From contig CAJNDS010002727.1 of NCBI GenBank assembly GCA_905221605.1, forward strand, positions 217,501-281,500: a stretch of DNA of 64,000 nt, read 5' to 3'. Within the stretch, counting starts at the first letter, position 1. Every line of letters begins with the position of its first letter. The notes beneath the pieces were generated by a model. The model saw nothing but the letters and a program-made list of their open reading frames with translations, searched no databases and was not told the origin of the DNA. Origin of the DNA: Symbiodinium natans (Eukaryota; Sar; Dinophyceae; Suessiales; Symbiodiniaceae). Position numbers and translations under genes: made by a program. Shown piece by piece: positions 32,300 to 43,000 of this stretch.

Positions 32300-35200
32300 G
32301 AAAAGCGCGCTGCTTTTCAGGTTCCAGGCCCCCCTAGGTCCCCCTAGGTCCCCGAGTGCTCAAAGACTCCTTGGACTCCTTATACTCCTTGGCGGACTCC
32401 TTGAGGGTGGACTCAGCTCAGTTGAGCTTCCTGAGCTTCCTGAGCCTTTTTCCTTCAGGGGTTACTCTTCTTCTAGGGTTCTTAGCGAAATTGTGCGCGA
32501 GGCTCACGAAGCTGCTGTGCTGTGCTCTCCTTGTGCTCTCATTCTTGATCTGCTTCTTGAGCCACAACACACTGACACACATTTCTGACACATTTCTCAG
32601 CAAAAGGATACAGGACAAAAGAAACACCAGCGCTGCAACCACCCCCTTTGCCTCTTTGATTGCTGCTGAAGTGACCTCCAAGCCAGCTGCATCGTTGCCC
32701 TGCACAGATCAGCAGAGCACATAGTAAGCCTCCCCTGAACACAGATGTTGCGCGAACGCAAGAAGCTCTCCAAAGGAACTCTTTCTGCCGCCTGCTAGCG
32801 CTTCAAAACTATGCATGTGCACGCCCAGTTCCGTCGTGGCACGTGGGCGTGCAAGATGGTGCAAGCTTTGAACTCAAGCCGTGCGTCGAAATCATGTCAT
32901 TCTTTAGAACCACTCACAGCACATCCCAGGAGTCCTGCTGTCCATCTCGGCCAAAGGTCGCCTGCATCAGGACCTCCACAGGCTACTTTGACTCAACCTA
33001 AGAAAAATCAGCACTCACATCCGCCTGATATCGTGCGCCATCTTGAGGTTCCCGCTCCTTCAAAGACACAGCCAGGGAATTCTCGGTGGCCAAGCAAAGC
33101 CGAGTACCAGAACACGTTAACACGGCTGGCTGGGCGCTGGTGCCTGTGGCAAGCGCATGCAGCGGACCTGCGCACTTCAAAGGATACCGGAACGCCAAGG
33201 CCAAGTAGTTGAATCACGAATACCTGTATGAAACTACACCACCGACCCTCATATTGTAGAATGCGCGGGAGGGGAGTTGGGAGATGAGGTGGTGCAGTGG
33301 AGGATTTGGTGATTCGGTGGAACGTGTGGCGAGCCGGGAAGCGCTTGGCGGCTTGGCGGGGAGTGGTGGGGTGCTCGAGTCACGCTAGCAGCTAGCAGCA
33401 CGCACACACACACACACACACACAGGTTCGCACCCTCTTTCGAAGGAGTCGTGAAAATATCAGTTAAGTTCCCAAGCTGATCCCAAGCTGTCACGACGTG
33501 CTCTTGTTTGCAGATACGTCATTGAGCGTCCGTCTGAGCCTCTTTGTTACATGCCCACTCTCCAAACGTGGGGCATGACTCAACTAATCTCCCCTGCAAT
33601 TTACGAATCCTTGGCAAACAGGTGTGTACACACGTCGTAACTCATGATTCGCCACGATTGCGAGAAAAGAAAAGAAGAAAAACCAAACAAAACAGCATTC
33701 ACCACCCCACCAAGCCCACGTCAAGGGAGAACATGTCAACCTGAACTTGCTTTTGTTGTCTCAGCAGCCTCGAACAAGCTTGGTTAGAAAGAAGAAAACT
33801 GTCAATCACTGTTGTATAAATAGTTTGGCTTGAAGCTAAGCCAAGGAAAGGAACCCGCTGAAAATTGCGAAGTCCCGCCTTGGCAGCTGCCCAGGCAAAG
33901 CCGAAACGCCTGTTTGTTGGGAGGGCATCAGTGCATCTCAAGCCCAGTCTGAGGTATCCGTAATCCGAGCCGCACCCCCAATACCGAAGGCCAAAGTGTC
34001 GACCCCCTTCGTTCCGGGACCCTGGTACTTGTAAGCGTCGGCTCTTCTATAAAAAACCTCTGCGCACCTGGCCTTCGCATATGGACAACCCTAAGAACTG
34101 TTTACGAGGCCTATGGACCACCCATGACCACCCCATGGCCCTCCTGCGGACCCCTCCCGCAGACACTGATCCTGTGTGGGCCCCTATGAACTCTGTTTTG
34201 GATGCCTAGGAGTCCCTGTGGTCACGTTGAATGGCCTTGGGCCTGAGAGCTTTGGAAACCTTCTGGTGGCGTTTGAGTTCTCAGGTCTATAGAGGTTTCG
34301 GCCTCGCAGGGAAACCCCGCCGAGACGGGGCACACTGAGGTTAACATTACAACTGGCAGGTGAGCTTCACATACCCAAGCTCGGCACTTCCAGCTGCTGC
34401 TTTCAGAGCAACCGCGCACACGCGCCCAGTAACCTGCCATGTATCAACAGCCACGTAGAGACCGGAAGGAGTTGAACGGTTGACAGGCCGCCGCGCTTCG
34501 CGGGCTCGTGGTTATTGATGCTTCGGCTTCGGTCAACTGAACCTACATTCTGATGCATGCAGGTTAGAGATAATAAGGCGCTCGCCAAAAAGGGTTTGAA
34601 AGCACGTCTGAACAAAGCAAAGTTTTTGGGATGGAGGGCATAGAACTTCCAGACGCAATCGAAAGCCCCAACTCCATCCGTTAAGCCCATGCCTCCCCAA
34701 CTCAGGAAGCCACAGTACCCCACGTGTAACGTGTGACAAGCAAGGCTTGCGTAGAACACTGCTTCGGCAGAGCGCACTGGCCTAAGCACATCTCAGCACC
34801 GCTTCAAAGATCAAAAGAAGCTCATGCGCAAATGATCACAAATGGCTACCTGAGCCAGACATCGCAAGCCGCGAACTTCCCTTGGAACCCGAAGAAGCTT
34901 GGTCCATGGCACAAAGAATACTCCTTGTCGCAATATGCTGCAGTCAACGGCACTGGGACAGTGTCAAGGCTCAGTGCTTGCTGCAAGACGTGGCCTGAGT
35001 GCCTTGCAGGGCCTCTTCTGGAACACTTGGACCACCGTCAAGAGCTTCTCCGATGATAATGTCCTCATTTGCTATGCGCACTCGCCTTGCCACGTCATAC
35101 GTTGACTATCGGGATCTTCGACAACAGGCCTGTCCCAGTTGCTATTCAAGCGGCTTGCTTCTTCCGCAACAAAGATGCCGGCAGGCAGTGTCGATTCAGC

Positions 35201-35650
35201 TCGCCGGCATATGCATGCCTAGGCTGCATGGCCTTTTTCTTTTCTGTGATTGTGAACTGTCACACTCAAGCTGGATGTGTGCAACGAAATGCACATCAGT
35301 TTTCCTGTTCGTGCTCGCGAGCAGCTGTCTTTTCAAAAAGTGCGCCGCGCCCTTCGTGAATGTCAGAACGCTGTTTGGGGCAACTGGCGTCATTGCACAG
35401 ATCCTTCCCAAGAGCTGGCGTATGTGACGGCATGTAGATTTGAACACATGCTGCCGGGTTGGGAAAAGAATCCGCAGAGCAGCACGCAGCAAAGCTGATT
35501 CCTATACCCGAAGGACCTCCCCCAAGCCCACAGAAATGCAGAACGAAAAAATCAAAGGAGGGAGAGCAAGAGAGAGCGAGAGAGAGCAAGAGAGAGAGAG
35601 CGAGAAAGAGAGCCACGGACAGACAAAGAGACGGGAAGTCACAAGCACAG
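32300..35650. other. Stretch without supportable genes
   Basis: Includes a short duplicated CCCCCTAGGTC motif (32,330-32,352), a (CA)n run at 33,400-33,424 and a GA-rich tract at about 35,556-35,612. Overlapping frames at 34.4-35.1 kb on both strands could not be resolved. Confidence 0.45.
33400..33424. repeat. (CA)n microsatellite
   Basis: About 12 CA units. A poly-Cys/Val minus-strand frame across it is an artefact. Confidence 0.9.
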
Positions 35651-35699
35651 GCTTTCCGAACTATTGATGTAAACCGAACGCGAGCAATACGACGTGCAG

Positions 35700-36110
35700 C
35701 GTTGGTTTGAGCTGAGCCACTTCACGATGTTTCGTGCAAAAAACACATGTCGGTGGTTATGGACACCGGCTCTTGCATGAATCATGGATGTGTGTAGAAG
35801 CATGTCAAAACGGCGCGTGCCCAGCCGGCCCTCCTCTTTGAGGTCGGGAGTGCAGTAAAGTTCGTGTACTGAAGAACAGAACCGAAGCCTCCAGGCTCTA
35901 ATGGGAATAATCCACTTGTGCTGTTCTTGCCCGCGCACTTTCAATCTGACGTCCCACTTCTCTCGATGTTCTCGCTCGTGAAGTCTTCTCGCATTTAAAC
36001 AAAGGTGGTTTGAGCTTGTCCGCCGTGTTCATCCCCAAGCAGACGATCACTCGTATCCTAGCATCTGCGACGCAGTCTTCGCTGTCATCTGGAGGGTCAT
36101 TTCTCAAAAT
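35700..36110 (-). CDS. Exons of an unrecognised gene
   Basis: Two overlapping open minus frames. One (36,110-36,000) reads LRNDPPDDSEDCVADARIRV and VIVCLGMNTADKLKPPLF. The next (about 36,000-35,700) is open for about 100 codons and reads HEREHREKWDVRLKVRG, KWIIPIRAWRLRF and CTPDLKEEGRLGTRRFD. Composition is clearly protein-like and differs from the flanking pyrimidine-rich DNA. The frames probably represent consecutive exons, but the junction was not fixed. No family is recognised. Confidence 0.45.
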
Positions 36111-36339
36111 GTTATTCGTCCAAAGTGGGTCACGGAATGCGTATGAGGGGGCGCCTCATGGCCAAGACCACAAACATATGTTCGCATCTAAAACTCGCCT
36201 TTGCCTGCCAAACACGCTAGCCTCTTCGCGACAACTTTGGGTGGGGGGTATAGTCTAACAGGCATATGGCCGCGAGTCTAAAGAGTCATGCAGCTTTTAC
36301 CCCGCGCCACCCTTTTTCGCGGCTACGGCTGCTCACTTC

Positions 36340-36500
36340 TACCTACCCCCAACCCACCCCAGCCCCACCCCTCCACCCCCGCCTCCTACCCCTACACCTC
36401 ATGTTTTTTTTTCTCCCTCCACCCCTGCCCCTTCCCCAACCCTCCCCACCGCCTCCCCGCCCTACCCCCTCACTCCCCCGCCTTCGGATACCCCGCTCAC
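36340..36500. other. Pyrimidine-rich (CCCT/CCAC) tract
   Basis: The plus strand is almost purely C/T with short A interruptions. Pro-rich and Gly-rich frames across it are composition artefacts. Confidence 0.8.
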
Positions 36501-38675
36501 CCTCCAAAGAGCTAGCTTTCCCACTTTGCTTCGCCCCTGCAGTGGCCACAAGCCCCGGCCGAAGAGGGTCGCATAGCATAACACCAACCATTATTTAAAC
36601 AATTTTTTGAAAACTCAACAACTGTTGATACTCAGTGCCTGTTCAGCGGGATAAGTGTCTGAGCACTGACACGGACAGAGGGGACGGCAGAGTATACTCG
36701 TCGCAGCAGTCGCAAGTCGGGTGGCCCGATACCTGCCACTGCCGCAGCAATGCATAGCGAACAACACTGTAGCAGGATGTGGGAGGCCATCTCAAAGACA
36801 TCTTTTTACCGACCAAATTGCCTCGGCCCATGCATCTCTGCTGCCGACACCAGAGAGCAGCAACCTCACTTTTTGTGCACTGACTTTTGGTGAGAAACGA
36901 ACTGGCAAGTTGACATCTGTGACTCTGAGTGGACACCGGCTACACCGGCTGGAATCCACCGTCGAAAGATTTCCAGTAGCGCTGGGGCACAAACAGCACA
37001 AGCATGGAGGCCATGACTCATCATGAGCGCATTACTCGATAGCTCCAGACACTGCAAAAGCTCTGTGGAGAACGACCTTGTAGAGGTATCGCTGCCGCTA
37101 GTCATGTTTACATAAGGTTTTCACCACGTGCAAGCAGAGGCTGTGGGCAAAGCGGCCAGTGAACAAAAAGCGTCTCTGGCGGCATGAAACGGTCAAACGT
37201 CAATCTCCTGTTTGCACCAGAGAGCCCATCATCAGGCACACAACACATTTGCTAGCTCAGAAGGAGTGCAGGTCTGACGAAGGCGTCTTCACGTTTGGAT
37301 GATGCAGCGAAGAAATGCCCACCGACAGAACCTGAGCAAGTCACTTGAAAACCACAGCAACTAGCACGAGGCGGCCAACTTGGTTTGCTGCCAGCATGCA
37401 AACAAACACCGCGACAGAGACCAACGCACTCACCTGAAGCAACAACAGCGACAGATGACGACATCACAAGTACTACAACCATGCATTGCAGCCCAGAGCT
37501 TTTGCATAAGTCTGCAGCTGTCTGAATATCAGTCAGCGATATTGACTGTAAGGAAGAACAGAACAAGGTCTGGGTCAAGCACGAACACGGCGCGGCCACC
37601 GAGCATCTCGAAACCCATCAAAAGCAGTACCTGCAAAGCCGCTTTCCTTCTCACACTGCTTTCAGCGTATTTCCTACATATGGGAGTCCAAGCATGTGGC
37701 CACAGCAAAAGTGGATCTGGTCAGGTTGGAAAGGTTGAAGAAGTCCCTGAGATTCCACAGCTACCGGGTCAATCCATGCATCCACTGGAGACGTCCAAAT
37801 AAGGCCCAAACCTAACAACGAAGAAGAGTGACCGGATTGCAAACAAAGCCAACGCCGAAGAACTGCACCAGTAGCGATGATGCATTCGAGCAACGCACAT
37901 CTCATCTGCTGCGAACTATGCTCAGTTGTCGTCAAGGCGTGGCAAAACATTCCGCGCAACTGCACCTGAAATTGATGAAAGCATCTGGCGTCGCTTCAGA
38001 TTTGGCAAGGACAACCTGGGTCTCTGGGTTGCTACATCAGTGTCACCCGGATCCACTGCCACCTCAAGAGGCATCGGAAACTTAGGCAACTGCATCGAAG
38101 TTCAACCCAACATTTAGCACGACAAGGCAGATCCTTGGTCCCGCGAGTACATGCATGCTAGATGCCGGGGGGGTCTTGCCCGACCCTGAGCTTTGCACAA
38201 TACCACTCCGAGCAATGTCAGGCGAACCTGTGCAAGGACACTGCTGCGCAACAGCACCATGTTACTCTTTCCTATCTTTTCGGGGCCTCTCTTATGCATT
38301 ATAGAGCCTTCTTTCACATACCGCGGGACACTGCCCATGCTCCAAGAGAGTGTGCAACAAAATAAAGATCTTAACTCTCACTTTTGTCAGACAACGTCAC
38401 TGTGTATTCAAATCCACTTCAGGCTCAGGACAACATCTGCCGGATATAGAATGCATTGAACACAGCTATGATGCATCTCGCAAGCGCAGTGGAAAGTTCA
38501 AGTTGGACACCTCACTTCGCCAATGCGGTCTTGGTCTTCTTGCATCCTGGCCTTGCCCTTCGCCTCCACCAACAAGGCCTCTCGACTGCACAGCATGCAT
38601 AGCAACCGAAAGAAGTGCTAGAAGAAAAAAGAAGCCACAAGCACAACCCGAGTACAAGAAGCAGACATAAACAGA

Positions 38676-38700
38676 CATATGTATACAATGTATACATATG
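38676..38700. repeat. Perfect 12-bp inverted repeat with 1-bp spacer
   Basis: CATATGTATACA, one A, then TGTATACATATG. It could extrude as a small cruciform. The context is an intron or intergenic. Confidence 0.85.
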
Positions 38701-38799
38701 ATACATATTAGAAGGCGCTTCCTTCTCTGCCGCCTCTCTGCTCTCGGCATTTTGGCTTTTCCCTATCAGCTTTCCAGCCTCGCCCTCCTCGTCGTAGAA

Positions 38800-39277
38800 C
38801 TCACCCAGGCGATCACCAAAGCAGCCGCGCAGCAGTCGCACCACCTGAGAACAGTAACATGCGGAATCATACGGGCTGCGGCTGCTTACATCGTCTACAT
38901 CGAGCTTCCGAGTTTCACAAACAGCTCAACCATGCTCTTTCATCAACATAAGTCAACATGCCCGGGAGACTGCTGACTCCGACACACCGTCGTTTGATGC
39001 AGGGCTGCTCAGCCTGGAGATTCCTGCATGGCATCGTGCCACAAATCGCAATGTGAATCACAGTACGGGCCGGCGCCTGCATAAAGCAGAACAGTGCCCA
39101 GCATCCAGCAGCCAGCTCGACTCGCCACCGGATTGATTCCATGGGCCTTCGGCCACTGCCCGTATGTGCTGTCAAGAACGCACAAATGCACTTAGAAGCA
39201 CAAGAACCAGGGCTCACGAAGCTGAGGAAGCCGATGAAGCGAAAGGCCATGGTGCCGATCATGGCCAAGTAGAGTGC
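38800..39277 (-). CDS. Exons of an unrecognised membrane protein gene
   Basis: An exactly bounded 60-bp exon (39,277-39,218) lies between the acceptor TACTGTTCCAG|G and the donor AGCTTC|GTGAGC and encodes a single hydrophobic stretch, ALYLAMIGTMAFRFIGFLSF, suitable as one transmembrane helix. A second exon begins after TTACTGTTCTCAG at 38,844 and reads VVRLLRGCFGDRL, then either splices at a GTGAGT or continues into an acidic segment (YDEEGEAGK). Splice sites are strong on the minus strand. The family was not identified, and a transporter or channel is possible. Confidence 0.45.
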
Positions 39278-40440
39278 CTGGAACAGTACCAGCCTACACC
39301 CGTATGTACCGCTCAAGCATCTCTTTCCTTATTTTGCTTGTGCCGCAGTCTTCGTTCGATGAGAGGATCTCACCCCTGCCTTGCCCATCAATCTGTGGGG
39401 TGTGTCCAGGCTGCCTGTGCACTCACACGCACTCATGTGAGCTCATGAGCTCATGCCTCAAGTCCGCGATAACATCCTTGTGGAATCTTGTGGATCGACG
39501 TGTGTCTTCCTTCTGTCCATTTTACAATACTTCGCAAACAGGCATCCATTGTCACATCATGTTACTTCTTCCCAGTTACTGCAGCAGTTAGGAGTAGCAG
39601 AAGGCACTTCCGGGGGCCATTTCTTATGAAGAACTTGAAGGAACCACGAGCAGCGGCAGCTTACATCCGATTTGCCGCCATGAGTCTGAACACAAGCTGC
39701 ATGACAACGACCTCACGCACAGGGAAAGACCAACAGTTCATGATGCCTGCTTTTGACCTGAGGCCACCACATGCTCTGCTGAGTACAGCAACTCCAGGAG
39801 ATACCTTTGCGGCTTCGAAATAGCATGTGCAAGCGCGAATACTACTGCGAAAGGGTTCGAGAAGACTGTAGCAACTGTAATTGCTGCAGCACAGCTACCC
39901 AGACAACCAGGAAATCCCTGCCGTAGTACCAGCACACACCCAGACCTGAGGCAAAGTTGTGGGCCACAGCCTCTGCTTAAACTTCTTGCGACACACAGCA
40001 CAAGAAGAGACCCCAAATGCGAACATACCACAAGATGATGCACTATGCCAATATGCCGACACAGCTGACAACAGCGTGCAGGCAGGTGTGGGCCAAGTGG
40101 TGAATATCCCGTGGAACCCAAAATGCAAAGAGCCCATCACATGGCCTCCACGCAACAAGCCAGGGCAATTGCCATCCATATGAAAAGCACACTGACCTCA
40201 CATTCAACTCAGCCATTCGATTCCTAGAGGACCATATTGGCACAAGCACATGTACTGGGAAGCGGGACGTGTGCACGACGCGACTCGGGCAGATTCTGTA
40301 GCAACACAGCGTCCTTGGTACAACACTCGGAATTGTCAACTCCAATTTACAACGACAAAGGTCGCTCCAAAGCAAAAAAGCCTTTTAAACTTTCGCCGAG
40401 CAAATACACTCTGTCTGTTGAACTCCGAATCTGCACATGC

Positions 40441-40485
40441 AAGGTGCCTCTTTGCAAGGTGCCTCTTTGCAAGGTGCCTCTTTGC
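40441..40485. repeat. 15-bp tandem repeat, three copies
   Basis: AAGGTGCCTCTTTGC repeated three times without change. Confidence 0.95.
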
Positions 40486-40499
40486 ACGGTTTCTAGGCA

Positions 40500-42130
40500 T
40501 GCCTCTTTGAGGCCTTTTTTCAGGCCTTTGCGAGGCCTGAGCTTGCTAAAGCTTGCTCACGCTACCCTGGCATCATGGGCTGCGTCGCAATGGCGAGGCC
40601 TGGCACATCTGGCACACAAAGATCACCCCACAAAAATGTTTTGACTGCAAGCCTTTCGGCGGATTCATGACTCATTGCGATTGCTGATCTAAATCCGTCT
40701 GAGTGTCCATACTCTCTGCGCCACGTCCCTGGTTCGGGCTTCCAGGCACAGCGCTCAACGGTGTCCGCATGCTGTGAACGCGCCTAGGTCGTCAAAAAAC
40801 GTCACGAAAAATCAGGAAGTAGCCAGATGCAAGAAAGTGCAAAAGACGATGCGAAAACGTGATAAGTAGAGATGAAACAAAACGGAAAAGACGAAAACAT
40901 GAGTATATGGCCTTGCCTTCTCCAGAGTCCGCTGCATGAGGTACTCGAAACCTCTTCGGGAACTTTCAGACACAGAGAATACTCTCAGAGCAGCAAGTTA
41001 GAGTGTGGGCAGAACGCGCGGCCGCAGAAGGTGGGCTAGCACCCGCGTTTGTGCCGCCTGCTCCGATTGTGCTGGCACCTTGCTGACTGCGCCAACTCCT
41101 TGTGCGCCGATTGCGAGGACTGTGTTGCGTCGATTGCACCGGCTGCGGCATGACGATTGCGCCGGCTGATTGCCGGTGTGAGTGATGCATGCAAGCGGTG
41201 CGGGCGGTGCGGGCGGTATGGACGGTGCAGGCGGTGTGATGCACGTTCTGGCCTCTGTTCCGACCCACAATGAAGCAACACCGGTCCTTGAATAAAAGTT
41301 TGGTGGTCCTAGCTTGGGCGAGCAAGAGATGGCAAAGTCACACGCAAGAGCAAGCGGATCCTGACTATCTTCACAAAACCAAGCAACTGGATTCTGATGC
41401 TTTCACACGAAAGTCAGAACCATCTCGCTGGTGCAGAACATCCCGACCCTCTCTGTCATATTTCACGTCATGGATTGTCCTCAGCAACGCGCTCTGGCCA
41501 AGCAATGGCAGACTGAGCACACGTGCAGGGATATGTAGTCTGAGGCAAGCGCAACTTCAGAACTGGTTCCTGCTCCTGAAGAAGGCATCAGAGGGCACCA
41601 TAGGGCACCATTCAACACGACAGTCGACAAAACATGTGATTGCGCATGGTTCAGGGCATGAAACATTCCACATGCGCTAAACCATTGCTTGCGCTGGGTT
41701 TGTCTTGCGCGGGAAAAACAACTCCGCATGGCCCGTGCGACGTGGCTCAAGCAGGGTGGCTCAAGCCGCAGGCGAATGCACAAATCGAGAAACGCACATC
41801 TCAGCAGGGGTTTGAAGTGATTAGAGCCCTCCCTCTTGGCCCAAGCGGCTTTCGCTGTTGGAGGCGTTAGGAGCTACTACGTTTGTGCTTTCTTTTTTCG
41901 GCATCTGGTTTGCGGAGCGATGTCGGCAGAGCGATCCGGGTCCCGAATAGTGATTTCGGAGCGATCTGGGCCCCAAATAACCACAAACCACATGAAGACC
42001 TCAAGAACCCCAAGAACCCAAGAACCCTAAGAGCCCAAAAAAAGCCCCATAAATGCTCTTAGAAACCCCAAGCCCTAACAATCCCAAGCCCTCAACAATT
42101 TAAACCCAACTTCTAACTTTAAACCCTTAA
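40500..42130. other. Stretch without supportable genes
   Basis: A GC-rich GGCGGT-type repeat lies at about 41,196-41,238. From 41,990 to 42,150 the plus strand is dominated by AACCC/CCTAA-like words (CCCTAAGAGCCC, AAACCCTTAAAG), resembling decayed telomere-type sequence. Confidence 0.45.
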
Positions 42131-42134
42131 AGTT

Positions 42135-42476
42135 TCAACCCCGGGGGGTCGCTCGGAGATGTAAAGAAGAAGAAATTTCAAACTCTAAGCCTTTGAAACT
42201 ATGAAATAGAGGTTGGGCTTGAGCCCAGGATTTTATTGGAATAAATTCTTGCGGCCTCAAGGGTCGGATAGGACGAGCCGAGGATGTAGACGGACTCGCG
42301 AACTCAAATCTGAAGAGGCCCATCTTGCAAAAGTAATATCCCGCGACCCAACCTCTCAACATCTTCAAGCGATCTAAGACCTTTCCCTCCCGCAAAAACT
42401 CCCAACTCTCCAGCTTGGCCACAGATTCGTCAACTAAATTTAGCAGACGAATCTGGGTGCGAATCGAAGCCCCCAC
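42135..42476 (-). CDS. Small ORF, unrecognised
   Basis: A 113-codon minus frame, moderately protein-like (LNLVDESVAKLESWEFLRE, WVAGYYFCKMGLFRFEF). It lies between two stretches of degenerate AAACCC/TTTAAG repeats (41,990-42,150 and 42,720-42,830). No family or splice sites were recognised. Confidence 0.3.
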   Translation of the reverse strand: MGASIRTQIRLLNLVDESVAKLESWEFLREGKVLDRLKMLRGWVAGYYFCKMGLFRFEFASPSTSSARPIRPLRPQEFIPIKSWAQAQPLFHSFKGLEFEISSSLHLRATPRG

Positions 42477-42742
42477 CTGCTATGACACCCAGGGCCCCGG
42501 CGGCCTCCCTCGGCCTCCCTCCCACTGACCGGTTTAAAAGTCCCCACAGCGCAGTTGGGAGGGTGGCGGGGGGGTCTGGGTCGCAGTCGGTTCCCCGGAC
42601 ACCTTTAAGAGAAAGACACTGAAATTTCATGTTCCCGAAGCTCCAAGCTTGTACCCGAAAGTGGTACGGGGACTGGGGCCGCAGGCCCCTTAACTTGGCC
42701 CTCCTTGCGTCCTTCGAAGTTTGAAATTCTTGTGCAAAGTTT

Positions 42743-42814
42743 AGGGCTTAAACTTTAAGATTCCAAGTTCGAAATACCTTCCCTTTTTGTCTCCGAGGGC
42801 TTAAACTTTAAGAT
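42743..42814. repeat. Direct repeat of 19 bp
   Basis: AGGGCTTAAACTTTAAGAT occurs at about 42,743-42,762 and again at about 42,796-42,814. Confidence 0.8.
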
Positions 42815-43000
42815 GTGTTTTGTTTGAACCCTAGTTACGTCCAAGCATCTGCCACAGATTGTCTTTTAAGATAGCGGGGCAGATGTTTGTGGCCCACGTT
42901 GGCCTACCATAGACGACGCTAAAGACAGGGGTCTGAAATCTACCGGGCCTAACGGGCCTGAAAGCTAGCCACCCTAGATCAAAGACCCCAGCCTCTTCAC

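Noticed and set aside
36721-37026. Plus-strand 101-codon ORF
   Set aside because: An overlapping minus frame is equally protein-like, so there is no basis to choose and neither is listed.
37651-37820. Second copy of the glycosyltransferase (SPVDAWIDPVAVESQG resembling RPLDDWID)
   Set aside because: The resemblance is limited to a few residues, and the preceding YGG/DXD region is absent.
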